DNA from: Mycobacterium lepraemurium
GTDB lineage: Bacteria > Actinomycetota > Actinomycetes > Mycobacteriales > Mycobacteriaceae
DNA: 64,000 nucleotides
Assembly: GCA_002291465.1 (NCBI GenBank)
Contig: CP021238.1
Location: forward strand, 62,001-126,000
Direction of reading: 5' to 3'
Positions 29,465 to 37,977 of the stretch are shown one piece after another. The translations under genes were made by a program, and so were the position numbers. The notes below the pieces were generated by a model. It saw nothing but the letters and a program-made list of their open reading frames with translations. It was not told where the DNA came from and made no database searches. Within the stretch, counting starts at the first letter, position 1, and every line of letters starts with the position of its first letter.

Positions 29465-30681
29465 CAAAAGAAGAACTCGGCGTGCGGCGCCTCGGGCACC
29501 GCGAACAGCCGATCGGCGACCGCCAGCGCCCCCGGATCGCGGGCCCGGGCCAGCCCGGCCACGGCGAGGTCGCGCCACGTGGTGCCGCCGAGCAGCACGG
29601 CGGCCAGCCTCTCGACGTCGACATCGACGTCGGCCGGCCCGTCGGTCACCGCCACACCGCCATCCGCGATGCGCAGGAACACCGAATTGTCCTGCAGCAG
29701 CGGTTCGTTGACCGCGACGGAGAGCGTCTCGTCGCCGCAGTAGCCGCGGGCGGCCAGCGCCGCCCGCGCGTCGACCACGCGGAGCCACGTCTCGTCGTGT
29801 ACCGCGGTGACCCGCACCGCCCGCCGGTCGGCCAGCAGTCAGGGCAGCGGATCGTCCAGTGGCAGCATCCAAAATTGCACGCGGTCAACCAGATCCAGAC
29901 CGAGCAGGAACCGCAACAACCCGAGGTAGGCCTCGGCGGTGGACGCGAAGAAGTCCTCGACCACGATGGTGTGCTCGTCGCTGACGAACCACCGCTCGGT
30001 GTCGATCGGGCGGTAACGGACGAAACCGGTTTTGGACCCCGGCGCGCCGTGCACCGCGACATACTTTGGGCCCGGGGCCGATTCGGTGTGCAACCGCACA
30101 CCCTGCCACCACACCCGCGGGCGGTCGATGGTGCCCGGGAGCTCCGGGCGATGCTCGGCGTAGATCCGGGGCAGCACCTCCCACGCCTGCGCGGTGTCCA
30201 GTAATCGCACCGGGCCGCTCGGCCCGACGTCGCGGCGCAGCGCCGCCCGCGCGGTGTGCACCGTCACCGATTGCGACGAACTCGCGACGCCGTAGCCGTA
30301 GCGGCCGTAGATCGTCGCCTCCGAGGCCCGCAGCGTCGCCACCACCTCGTTGCGTGCCGCGAAGTCGCTCAGCTGATGGCGCACCAGGGCGGTGGCGATG
30401 CCCTACCGGGTGAACGACGGCAGCACCCCGATGTGGGTCACGGCCGTGTGACCCACCAGCGCCCCGCCGGGAAGGGTCAACCGGCTGGTCACCGCGTCGG
30501 CGGTGCCGACGAGTTGCCTGCCGGCGAAGGCCCCGATGGTGCGGCCCGGCTCGAGCAGCGTGCCGATCTGGCCGGATGCCAGCCCCGCCAGCGGCGCGAA
30601 CCCGACCATGGCGGTGCGGAACACGTTGGCGGCGGCGATCAGGTCGTCTTCGTCCTCGAGAACCCGGATCTCGATAGCCAT
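29464..30681 (-). pseudogene. Eis-family N-acetyltransferase, two nonsense codons
   Basis: One frame from the ATG at 30681 to the TGA at 29464-29466, about 405 codons, the size of Eis. It is broken only by an in-frame TAG at 30403-30405 (VLPSFTR-stop-GIATALVRHQLSDFAARNEVVATLRASEATIYGRYGYG) and a TGA at 29839-29841 (LDDPLP-stop-LLADRRAVRVTAVHDETWLRV). No frameshift is needed. N-terminal GNAT domain (acetyl-CoA loop R/RGIATAL, normally RRGIA), the central second GNAT-like domain and a C-terminal SCP-like domain ending AEFFF, matching Eis architecture. Eis proteins acetylate amines, including aminoglycosides. It may be a paralogue of true eis. Confidence 0.88.
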
Positions 30682-30737
30682 GCCGCCATCATGTCGCGTG
30701 CGGCCGGTGGCGCCGCCCGCGGGAGGTCGCTACCCGG

Positions 30738-31751
30738 TCACCGGATGGGCAGGCCGGTCAGCGCCCGGGAGATGACCAGCCGCTGGATCTCGCTGGTGCC
30801 CTCGAAGTATGGTGAAGATCTTGGCGTCGCGGTGCATCCGCTCCACCGGGTAGTCGCGGGTGGAGCCGTTGCCGCCCAGGATCTGGATCGCCTCGTCGGT
30901 GACGTACACCGCGGTTTCGCTGGCCACCAGCTTGGCCATCGAGCCCTCCGCGGAGTCGAAGGCCTGGTTGTTGCGGGCCATCCAGCCGGCCCGCCACGCC
31001 AGCACCCGGGCGGCGTCGATACGGCACTTCATGTCGGCCAGCTTGAACGCCACCGCCTGGAACTCGCCGATCTTGCGGCCGAATTGCTCGCGCTGGCAAG
31101 CGTATTCGAGAGGATACTCGTATGCGGCCCGCGCCACCCCGACGGCCATCGCGCCGACCGTGGGCCGGGTGCGCTCGAAGGTCTTCAGCGCGGCCTGCCC
31201 GCGGGCGCCCAGCTCCGGATAGACCGACGCCACCACGATATGCACGTTGGCGATCCCGCCGTTGGTGGCCCAGGTCTTGGTGCCGTTGAGCACCCACTCC
31301 CCGGTGGCTTCGTCGTAGCGGGCGCGGGTGCGGATGGCGCCGACGTCGGAGCCCGCATCGGGTTCCGACGAACAGAACGCGCCCAGCTTGGGTTCGTCGG
31401 CGGTGCCGAACATCTCGGGCAACCAGCGGCCCAGCTGTTCGGGTGTGCCGTTGCCGGCCGGCGCCGCCGCGGCCAGCCCGGTGCCCATGATGGACAGCGC
31501 GATTCCGGCGTCCCCCAGAACAGCTCCTCGAACACCGTCAACATGTCCAGGCCGGTCGGCTCGGCCGCCTGCTGGGCGAACAGGCCGGGCGAGTACAGCC
31601 CCACCTTGGCGGCCTCCTGGATCACCGGCCAGGGGGTCTCCTCACGCTCGTCCCATTCCGCGGCGGCGGGGCGGACGACGTCGGCCGCGAACTGGTGCAC
31701 CCAGTCGCGCACCTCGATCACGTCATCGGACAGCTGCAGGGAAAACGTCAC
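30738..31751 (-). pseudogene. Acyl-CoA dehydrogenase, frameshifts and an internal deletion
   Basis: ATG at 31751 (MTFSLQLSDDVIEVRDWVHQFAADVVRPAAAEWDE). A frameshift near 31505 separates it from ...GTGLAAAAPAGNGTPEQLGRWLPEMFG...AFCSSEPDAGSDVGAIRTRA. After SVYPELGARGQ the text jumps to AALKTFERTRPTVGAMAVGVARAAYEY; about 60 residues that normally lie between are absent, in frame, near 31195. A last frameshift near 30810 splits KIFTI from FEGTSEIQRLVISRALTGLPIR (stop 30738). The C-terminal catalytic-domain motif is thus out of frame. The enzyme would start beta-oxidation of an acyl-CoA. Confidence 0.88.
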
Positions 31752-32416
31752 GTCTGTGCTCCTGAATCATTGTCGTTGTCGTTCAAAGTTTTTCGCCGGT
31801 TCGTGTACTGGGCGAGGACGCTGACCGTTTGGTTGACCCAGGCCTCGAAGTAGCGGTCCTCGTCGGTGTTGCCGGACAGCCGGCCGGTGAGCGCTTGCAG
31901 GGTGGCGGCATAGGACAGCGATCCGATGGCCACGGCGGCGGCCGCTTCGGGATCGGGGATGCTGGTCCGCCCGGCGCGATTGGATGCGGCCAATTCGTCG
32001 GCGAAGCGTTGGTAGGCGTTGTCGGTGATCACCTGCCAGGTCTTCTCGTCGAGATCGCCGAGCTCGTCGGGCTCGCGCAACATGACCTTGAGCAGATCCT
32101 CGCTCTGTTTGAGGTTGTTCCAGATCAGCTGCCCGGCGGTGTGCACCGCCTGCTCGACGCTGCCCGGCTGCCCCACGTCGTACTGCTCTCGCGCGGTCAC
32201 GATGCTCTCGATCCGGTGCGCGACCGCGGCCTCGAGCAGCTCGCGCTTGGAGCCGAAGTGTTTGTAGAGCGCCCCGGACCCCGGCGCCAGGCCCGACTCA
32301 CGCTGGATGTCGGCCACCGACGTCGCGGCGTATCCCTTCGCGGCGAACAGCCGCAGCGCCGCGGACAGCAGCCGGTCCCGTCCCGAGCTGAGCATGGTGA
32401 GAGAGTACTCACTCAC
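31748..32416 (-). CDS. TetR-family transcriptional regulator
   Basis: 222 residues from MSEYSLTMLSSGRDRLLSAALRLFAAKGYAATSVADIQRESGLAPGSGALYKHFGSKRELLEAAVAHR, a complete TetR helix-turn-helix; a later start at MLSSGR is possible. The ligand-binding part is clean to RKTLNDNDNDSGAQT. Its TGA overlaps the ATG of the acyl-CoA dehydrogenase (ATGA at 31748-31751), so it was in one operon with a fatty-acid degradation gene and probably senses an acyl-CoA. The target gene is now broken although the regulator is intact. Confidence 0.9.
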   Translation of the reverse strand: MSEYSLTMLSSGRDRLLSAALRLFAAKGYAATSVADIQRESGLAPGSGALYKHFGSKRELLEAAVAHRIESIVTAREQYDVGQPGSVEQAVHTAGQLIWNNLKQSEDLLKVMLREPDELGDLDEKTWQVITDNAYQRFADELAASNRAGRTSIPDPEAAAAVAIGSLSYAATLQALTGRLSGNTDEDRYFEAWVNQTVSVLAQYTNRRKTLNDNDNDSGAQT

Positions 32417-32541
32417 CAGCCACGAGGCAAAATGGTGTCCGCGCTCGGCGCGCGAGGGGGAGAAGGCGATGCGGTTAGCGTTAGATTCTTGCCGAACTGA
32501 AGGAGCCTGACATTCGCGTCTTACCGCGCATACAGCTGCCG

Positions 32542-33870
32542 ATGCGGGTGCTGTCGCTGCGCACCATCGTCATCGTGGCCGCGATCTCGGTGATGACCCT
32601 GGTCGTCCTGCTGGGCACCTGGGTGTGGGTGGGCGTCACCAACGACCAGTACAACCAGCTGGACCGCCGGCTCGATTCGGTCAGCAGCCTGGGCGACATC
32701 AGCAGCCTGCTCACCAACCCGCAGCACAACAGCCCGGACCGCGCTACCCCGGACGGCAACCTGGTGCGCACCGCGCGCATCGGCGGCGTGACCGTGTCGG
32801 TGCCGAGCAACATCGTGTTGCCCCAGCTTCCCGACGGTTACGCCAACACCACGATCAACGGGGTGCAGTACCGCGTCCGCACCTTCACTGCGGGCCCCGC
32901 CTCGATCGCGCTCGCCGCGCCGCTGGCCGAAGCCCAGCACCGAATCAACGAACTGCACCTGCGGGTGTTGTTGATCTGCGCCAGCGTGATCGGCGGCACC
33001 GTGGTGGTGGGCTGGGTGATCTCGTTGATCATGGTCAATCCGTTCCTGCTGCTGGCCCAGCAGGCGCGCGCCATCAACGCCCAGTCCAGCCCGGACGAGG
33101 TCCAGGTGCGCGGCGTACGCGAGGCCGTGGAGATCGCCGAGGCGGTCGAGGGCATGCTGGCCCGCATCGGCAAGGAACAGCAGCGCACCAAAGCCGCGCT
33201 CGAGTCGGCCCGCGACTTCGCGGCCGTCGCCTCCCACGAGCTGCGCACGCCGCTGACCGCCATGCGCACCAACCTGGAGGTGCTGTCCACCCTGGACCTG
33301 CCGCACGAGCAGCGCCAGGAGGTGATCGGCGACGTCATCCGCACCCAGAGCCGCATCGAGGCCACGCTGACCGCGCTGGAGCGGCTGGCCCAGGGCGAGC
33401 TGACCACCGTCGACGATTTCGTCCCGTTCGACATCACCGAGCTGCTGGACCGCGCCGCCCACGACGCGCTGCGCGTCTACCCCGACGTGGAGGTGTCGCT
33501 GGTGCCCTCGCCGACGGTGCTGATGATCGGGCTGCCCACCGGGCTGCGGCTGGTGATCGACAACGCCATCGCCAACGCCGTCAAGCACGGGAACGCCAGC
33601 AAGATCCAGCTCACCGTCAGCAGCTCCGGCGAGGGCGTGGAGATCGCCATCGACGACGACGGCAGCGGGATTCCGGAGGCCGAGCGCGCCACCGTGTTCG
33701 AACGTTTCGCCCGCGGGTCGACGGCGGCACGCTCGGGTTCCGGGCTGGGCCTGGCGCTGGTGGCCCAGCAGGCCGAATTACACGGTGGCACAGCCGAATT
33801 GCAGAACAGCCCGCTGGGCGGTACCCGGCTGCTGCTGCGGCTCGCCGGAGACGGGCGCGGACCGGCGTAG
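32542..33870 (+). CDS. Sensor histidine kinase, PrrB-like
   Basis: 442 residues from MRVLSLRTIVIVAAISVMTLVVLLGTWVWVGV (TM1), an extracytoplasmic domain with QYRVRTFTAGPAS, TM2 VLLICASVIGGTVVVGWVISLIMV, and a HAMP linker. The H box is ARDFAAVASHELRTPLTAMRTNLEVLSTLDLP, N box DNAIANAVKHGN, G1 IDDDGSGIPEAE and G2 GSGLGLALVAQQAELHGGTAELQNSPLGG. The kinase core is nearly that of PrrB (Rv0902c) as I remember it. No response regulator is adjacent: a TetR gene lies upstream and a crotonase remnant downstream, so it is an orphan here. Upstream GIV-like in-frame codons suggest the true start could be slightly earlier. Confidence 0.9.
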   Translation: MRVLSLRTIVIVAAISVMTLVVLLGTWVWVGVTNDQYNQLDRRLDSVSSLGDISSLLTNPQHNSPDRATPDGNLVRTARIGGVTVSVPSNIVLPQLPDGYANTTINGVQYRVRTFTAGPASIALAAPLAEAQHRINELHLRVLLICASVIGGTVVVGWVISLIMVNPFLLLAQQARAINAQSSPDEVQVRGVREAVEIAEAVEGMLARIGKEQQRTKAALESARDFAAVASHELRTPLTAMRTNLEVLSTLDLPHEQRQEVIGDVIRTQSRIEATLTALERLAQGELTTVDDFVPFDITELLDRAAHDALRVYPDVEVSLVPSPTVLMIGLPTGLRLVIDNAIANAVKHGNASKIQLTVSSSGEGVEIAIDDDGSGIPEAERATVFERFARGSTAARSGSGLGLALVAQQAELHGGTAELQNSPLGGTRLLLRLAGDGRGPA

Positions 33871-33974
33871 CGGGCCGATCGAAGGCAAGGCACTCGACGT
33901 CTAGCCACACCCTTGTGTTAGTAGAGCGATCTATATAGCCGGATGCCGGGGCAGCGGATCCGAAAGGCACATCG

Positions 33975-34375
33975 ATGAACGCCAGCGCCGAACACGCCCG
34001 GTATGAGAAGCGGGGCCGGATCGCCACCATCACCCTGGACCGGCCGGCCTCGCGCAACGCGATCGATCCGGCGATGGACCGGCGGCTGCGCGACATCTGG
34101 GCCGAATTCCGCGACGATGACGGCGTCGACGTCGTGATCCTGACCGGGGCGGGTGACGCGTTCTGCGCCGGCGCCGACCGCAACACCAAAGGCGTTGGCT
34201 TCGGCGGCATCTCACGGCTGGTCGATATTTGCGGGCTGGCCGCCGCGCTGGATCTGGAATTGAGCGGCGAACCCATCGACGCCCAACGTGCGCTGCAGGT
34301 CAACCTGGTCACCCGGGTGGTGGCCCATGACGACTTGATGACGGCGGCCCACGCCCTGGCAGAGCCCGTCGTGCC
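33975..34375 (+). pseudogene. Enoyl-CoA hydratase (crotonase) remnant with large internal deletion
   Basis: ATG at 33975: MNASAEHARYEKRGRIATITLDRPASRNAIDPAMDRRLRDIWAEFRDDDGVDVVILTGAGDAFCAGADRN is a normal crotonase N-terminus with the oxyanion-hole GAGDAFCAGAD. After GISRLVDICG the text goes straight to LAAALDLELSGEPIDAQRALQVNLVTRVVAHDDLMTAAHALAE. The centre with the second oxyanion Gly and catalytic Glu loop (about 80 residues) is missing. From about 34375 the frame runs into a TetR gene lying in another frame. Not functional. Confidence 0.85.
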
Positions 34376-34954
34376 GGCTGTCGAGCGACCCGCGAACGGT
34401 TCCTGGCCGCGGCCACCGGACTCTTTCGGCGCCAAGGCTATTCGGGCACCGGCCTCAAACAGATCGTCGTCGAGAGCCGGGCCCCGCTGGGCTCGTTGTA
34501 TCACTTCTTCCCCGGCGGCAAGCAAGAACTGGCCGTGCAGGCGATCGCCCACACCGCCGAGCGCTACCGGGAACTGCTCGACCGGGTGTTCGCCAAGTCC
34601 ACCGACATCGGGCAGGTCACCGTCACGTGGTTCAACTGGGCCGCCCGCGCCCTGCAGGAAACCGACTACGCCGACGGCTGCCCGATCGGCACGGTGGCCT
34701 GCGAGCCCGCCAGCAGCAACGAGGCGCTGCGGCAAGCCACCCAGGCGGTGTTCGCGTCCTGGCAGTCCCGGGTGGCCGCCGAACTGATCGGCGCGGGCGT
34801 CCCGACCGCGCAGGCGCGCCGGCTGGCGACGTTCGCGGTGGCCAGCCCGGAGGGAGCGATCCTGCTCGCCCGCGCGCACCGCAGCACCCGGCCGCTGCGC
34901 GACACCGGCCGCGTTGTCGCCGACACCCTGCGCGCGGCCACCGACCGCGGCTGA
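34370..34954 (+). pseudogene. TetR-family regulator lacking its start codon
   Basis: In the frame of 34388 the sequence reads TRERFLAAATGLFRRQGYSGTGLKQIVVESRAPLGSLYHFFPGGKQELAVQAIAHTAERYRELLDRVF, a full TetR DNA-binding domain of the YxSLYHFFPGGK type. The effector domain is open to the TGA at 34952 (RVVADTLRAATDRG). No ATG, GTG or TTG precedes TRERF in frame; the sequence there belongs to the crotonase remnant. A deletion seems to have joined the 3' end of one gene to the 5' part of this one. Short residual in-frame codons from about 34370 have no start. Confidence 0.75.
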
Positions 34955-34970
34955 CCGGGCGACTTGACTC

Positions 34971-35369
34971 ATGCTCGGCCACCTCGGCATCAACGTGCCC
35001 AACCTGTCCGCCGCCAAGCGGTATTACGACGCGCTGATGCCGCTGGTCGGATTCGAGCCGTTCTTTGCCGCCGCCGACGAATTTTCCTATCGACCGGCCG
35101 GCAACAAGCCGGGCACCTACCTGTTCTTCTATCCCGCGGCCGAGCCGCACGAGTACTCGGCACAACGCACCGGCCTTCAGCACCTGGCGTTCATGGTGCG
35201 AGGACGCTCGGCGGTGCACGAGGTGAACACCCATGTAATTCGAATTGGCGGCACCGTCATTTACCCGCCGCGCCATTTCCCGCAATATCCTGGCCACTAT
35301 TACGCCACCTTCTGGTACGCCCCCTTCGGCATCAAACTCGAGGCCGTCTGCCACCACGACCGGGATTAG
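34971..35369 (+). CDS. VOC (glyoxalase-like) superfamily protein
   Basis: 132 residues, ATG at 34971: MLGHLGINVPNLSAAKRYYDALMPLVGFEPFFAAADEFSYRPAGNKPGTYLFFYPA. Metal-ligand candidates: His in LGHLGINV, His in LQHLAFMVRGR and Glu in FGIKLEAVCHHD. YPPRHFPQYPGHYYATFWYAPFGIKLEAV is the usual closing pattern of the lactoylglutathione-lyase-like group. The substrate is not known. Intact, lying between the TetR remnant and the ESX-2 locus. Confidence 0.85.
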   Translation: MLGHLGINVPNLSAAKRYYDALMPLVGFEPFFAAADEFSYRPAGNKPGTYLFFYPAAEPHEYSAQRTGLQHLAFMVRGRSAVHEVNTHVIRIGGTVIYPPRHFPQYPGHYYATFWYAPFGIKLEAVCHHDRD

Positions 35370-35631
35370 CCGACGGCCCCGACCGTGCGGCGTCCGGGAT
35401 TGTTGTGACAGCCGAGTCCTGAGTGGTCGTTGAGGTTTATAGCCGACTCCTTATGGGAACTCAGGAATTTCACGTTTGGGAGCCGTTTGGAAGCCGGCTG
35501 AGAGCAGAGGTGAGCATCGAAATTCCGGGCCGGGTGCCCGGCAGGATCCGTACCGAATACAAGATCATCGAAAGCGTACTACACCATGGCCCCAAGCACG
35601 TCGGTTGGCGTTCAGCATTCGGAGGGAAACC

Positions 35632-35944
35632 ATGGTTGTGTCGGTGCAGTCAGAGATGGTTCTGGCGTCGGCTGGCGCCGAGTCGGCGATCATCTCCTGC
35701 ACCTCGCCGGCCCGCCTCGGCGGCGTCGCCCGCACTGCTGCGCGTGATGCCGATGGGCGGTGACCCCGACTCGGCGATGTTCGCGGCGGCGCTGAACGCC
35801 TGCGGGGCCAGCTACCTGGGGGTCGTCTCGGAGCACGCCGCCCAGCGCGGCCTGTTCGCCGGCGCGCAGGGGATGGCGTCCGGGATGTACACCACCACCG
35901 AGGTGATGCGCTCGCTGGCCATGGGAATCAGCAGCGTCCTCTAA
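35632..35944 (+). pseudogene. PE36: PE-family protein of ESX-2 (PE36-like), frameshifted
   Basis: ATG at 35632 after GGAGGGA: MVVSVQSEMVLASAGAESAIISCTSPA, then a frameshift near 35710. The rest, AASPALLRVMPMGGDPDSAMFAAALNACGASYLGVVSEHAAQRGLFAGAQGMASGMYTTTEVMRSLAMG, runs in another frame to the TAA at 35942. The order PE-PPE-esxD-esxC-espG2 is that of Rv3893c-Rv3889c, so this is the PE36 equivalent. PE proteins pair with PPE partners for ESX secretion; the PE helices span the frameshift, so pairing should fail. eccC2 would be expected upstream, but the preceding 260 bp hold no recognisable gene. Confidence 0.82.
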
Positions 35945-35968
35945 ACCTGGTCAAAGGGGGAAGTACGC

Positions 35969-37126
35969 ATGGCCGATCCCGGATGGGCTGCGCGTACGCC
36001 CGAGGACAACGACATGCTGCTCAAGGCAGGCGTCGGGGTGGGCACTCACGTGGCCAACCAGACCGCCTGGACGACCTTGGCCGCCACCCACCATGCCTCG
36101 GGCGTCGCATCGGCGATCAATACCGCCGCGACCTCAGCGAGCTGGCTGGGCGCCGGGTCGGCGGCCTCGGCGGCCAACGTCACCATGCTCAACGCGTCGC
36201 TGCACGGCCTGGCCGGCTGGGTCGACGTCAAACCGGCGGTGGTGGCCACCGCCATCTCGGCCTACCAGATGGCCTACGGCTCGATGCGCCCGGCGCCCGA
36301 ATGCATCGCCAACCGGACCGAGACCGCGACCGGCTACGGCATCAACCCGCTGGTCCTCGGCGCGCTGACGCCGCGGATCGCGTCGCTGGAACTCGAGTAC
36401 TACGGCTCCATGTGGCCCAACAACTCGGCCGTCGGCGCCAGCTACGGGGCGGTGCTGACCGCGCTGGCCGAAAGCCTGGCGATTGCGTCCATGGGCGCCT
36501 CACCGGCCGCGTCGGCCGAGGCGGTCTCGGCGATCGGCGAGTCCGCGGCCAACGTCGCCGCCGGCGACGGCATGCGCGCGGCCTACCAGGGCGTGCAGAC
36601 CGGCACCCAGGGCGCGGGGCAGGCTGCGTCGAGTGGGCAGGACCTGGGCGGTCAGATGAGCAGTCTGATGCAACCGGTGCAGGAGCTGACGGGAGCGGTG
36701 CCGCAGGCGATGCAGGCCCCCATGCAGATGATGCAGCCGCTGCAATCGATGATGGGCATGTTCGCCAACCCCGGCGCCATGGGCACGGGTGGGGCGGCGC
36801 CGGGAGTCTCGGCCGTCTCCGCCGCCACCGGGCTCTCCGCCGCGGAAGCCGGTGCCGGTGGCGCCGGATCCCTGGGCGGTGCGGGCGTGCCCGCAACGAG
36901 TTTCACCCGTCCGGTCAGCGCCTTCGAGCCCGCCACCAGTGGCCGGCCGGTGGGGCTGCGGCCGGCCGGGGCATTAGGCGCCGAGGCTCTGCGACCGCAG
37001 ACCACGACGATGAGTGGAGCACCGATGGGCGGTATGCCCGTCGGGCACGGGGCGGGAGGCCAACGCGGATCCCGTGACAAGGCCGAAGAGCCCGCGACCG
37101 TGCGGGTCGTCGACGACCGAGTGTGA
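35969..37126 (+). CDS. PPE69: PPE-family protein of ESX-2 (PPE69)
   Basis: 385 residues, ATG at 35969 after AAAGGGGGAAG. MADPGWAARTPEDNDMLLKAGVGVGTHVANQTAWTTLAATHHASGVASAINTAATSASWLG is the divergent PPE69-type start rather than the canonical PPE motif. The PPE domain runs to about residue 170 (SLELEYYGSMWPNNSAVGASYGAVLTALAESLA), then a Gln/Met/Ala-rich tail (VPQAMQAPMQMMQPLQSMMGMF), a GTGG/GAGG stretch and a Pro/Arg-rich end. No frameshift or stop: the only clearly intact gene of the locus. Its PE partner and EspG2 chaperone are both broken. Confidence 0.9.
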   Translation: MADPGWAARTPEDNDMLLKAGVGVGTHVANQTAWTTLAATHHASGVASAINTAATSASWLGAGSAASAANVTMLNASLHGLAGWVDVKPAVVATAISAYQMAYGSMRPAPECIANRTETATGYGINPLVLGALTPRIASLELEYYGSMWPNNSAVGASYGAVLTALAESLAIASMGASPAASAEAVSAIGESAANVAAGDGMRAAYQGVQTGTQGAGQAASSGQDLGGQMSSLMQPVQELTGAVPQAMQAPMQMMQPLQSMMGMFANPGAMGTGGAAPGVSAVSAATGLSAAEAGAGGAGSLGGAGVPATSFTRPVSAFEPATSGRPVGLRPAGALGAEALRPQTTTMSGAPMGGMPVGHGAGGQRGSRDKAEEPATVRVVDDRV

Positions 37127-37238
37127 GCAGACCCCCTGGTGAAGGGTGAATCGGCAGGTACACACAGCCGCCATACACTTCGCTTCATGCCCTTACGGGG
37201 GGCGGCCAACGCAGAAGGAGAATTCCGTAACAATCAAG

Positions 37239-37541
37239 GTGGCCCCGCAAATGCCTCGCGATACTTCCAACGCGATTCAGGCGAATATGGAACATGCCAT
37301 CGGCATCGGTCAGGGTTACGTCGCAAACCAGGAAAATGTTATGAACCCGGCCACCTGGTCCGGTGACGCGGTGGCCGCGTCGCACGCGACGGCCATCGAG
37401 GTGCAAAACGATTTGAACAAGGTGCTCACCGGTGGCACCCGGCTGGCCGAGGGCCTCACCAAGGCGGCGGCCCTGATGGAAGGCCACGAGGCGGATTCCT
37501 CGCACGCATTCAGCGCCCTATTCGGCGGCCACGGCTCCTGA
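37239..37541 (+). CDS. esxD: EsxD-like WXG100 protein, native start codon apparently lost
   Basis: The family-matched start would be at 37227, VTIKVAPQMPRDTSNAIQANMEHAIGIGQGY, with AGGAGA 5 bp before it; but the codon there is GTA, not GTG. The next in-frame start is the GTG at 37239 (VAPQMPRD), which is used here and would trim four residues. The body is open: VANQENVMNPATWSGDAVAASHATAIEVQNDLNKVLTGGTRLAEGLTKAAALMEGHEADSSHAFSALFGGHGS, with the TWSG turn of WXG100 proteins. It would pair with EsxC, which is frameshifted. Expression is doubtful. Confidence 0.7.
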   Translation: MAPQMPRDTSNAIQANMEHAIGIGQGYVANQENVMNPATWSGDAVAASHATAIEVQNDLNKVLTGGTRLAEGLTKAAALMEGHEADSSHAFSALFGGHGS

Positions 37542-37587
37542 CCCACCAAATCCATTCCCATAACAGACTTTTGAAAGGAAATTGATC

Positions 37588-37873
37588 ATGTCCGACCCGA
37601 TCACTTACAACCCGGGCGCGGTGGCCGACTTCGCCACCGACGTCGCCTCCCGCGCCGGCCAGTTGCAGTCCATTTTCGACGACACCTCCAACCGCACGCA
37701 CGCCCTGCAGGAATTCTTCGCCGGGCACGGCGCGCCGGGTTTTTCGAGGCGCAGGCCCAGATACTGTCCGGGCTGCAGGGACTCATCGACACGATCCTCC
37801 AGCACGGGCAGACCACCTCGCACGTGCTGGACAGCGCGATCGCACGGACCAGCACATCGCCGGCCTGTTCTGA
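37588..37873 (+). pseudogene. esxC: EsxC-like WXG100 protein, two frameshifts
   Basis: ATG at 37588 after GAAAGGAAA: MSDPITYNPGAVADFATDVASRAGQLQSIFDDTSNRTHALQEFFAGHGAPGF. The next codons have five T where six are needed (GGTTTTTTCGAG expected), so the frame shifts near 37742. FEAQAQILSGLQGLIDTILQHGQTTSHVLDSAIA continues in the second frame, and a second lost base near 37847 moves TDQHIAGLF and its TGA (37871-37873) to a third. EsxC/EsxD form the secreted helical-hairpin pair of ESX-2. The second helix is lost as written. Confidence 0.85.
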
Positions 37874-37977
37874 GCCTGCACGACCGGAACGAGGGTGGGG
37901 CAGATGCGCCGAGCGTGTGCCCCACCTTTCGTCTCTCTTCCCCGGCCGGGGATCCCGCGCGGTGAGGGCAGGGCGAC

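Noticed and set aside
32521..33588. A 355-codon minus-strand frame opposite the histidine kinase
   Set aside because: His/Gln/Asp-rich antisense shadow; the plus strand has a complete kinase with all boxes.
35370..35631. Possible eccC2 remnant before PE36
   Set aside because: No Walker motif or FtsK/SpoIIIE-like phrase in any frame; only short unrelated frames.
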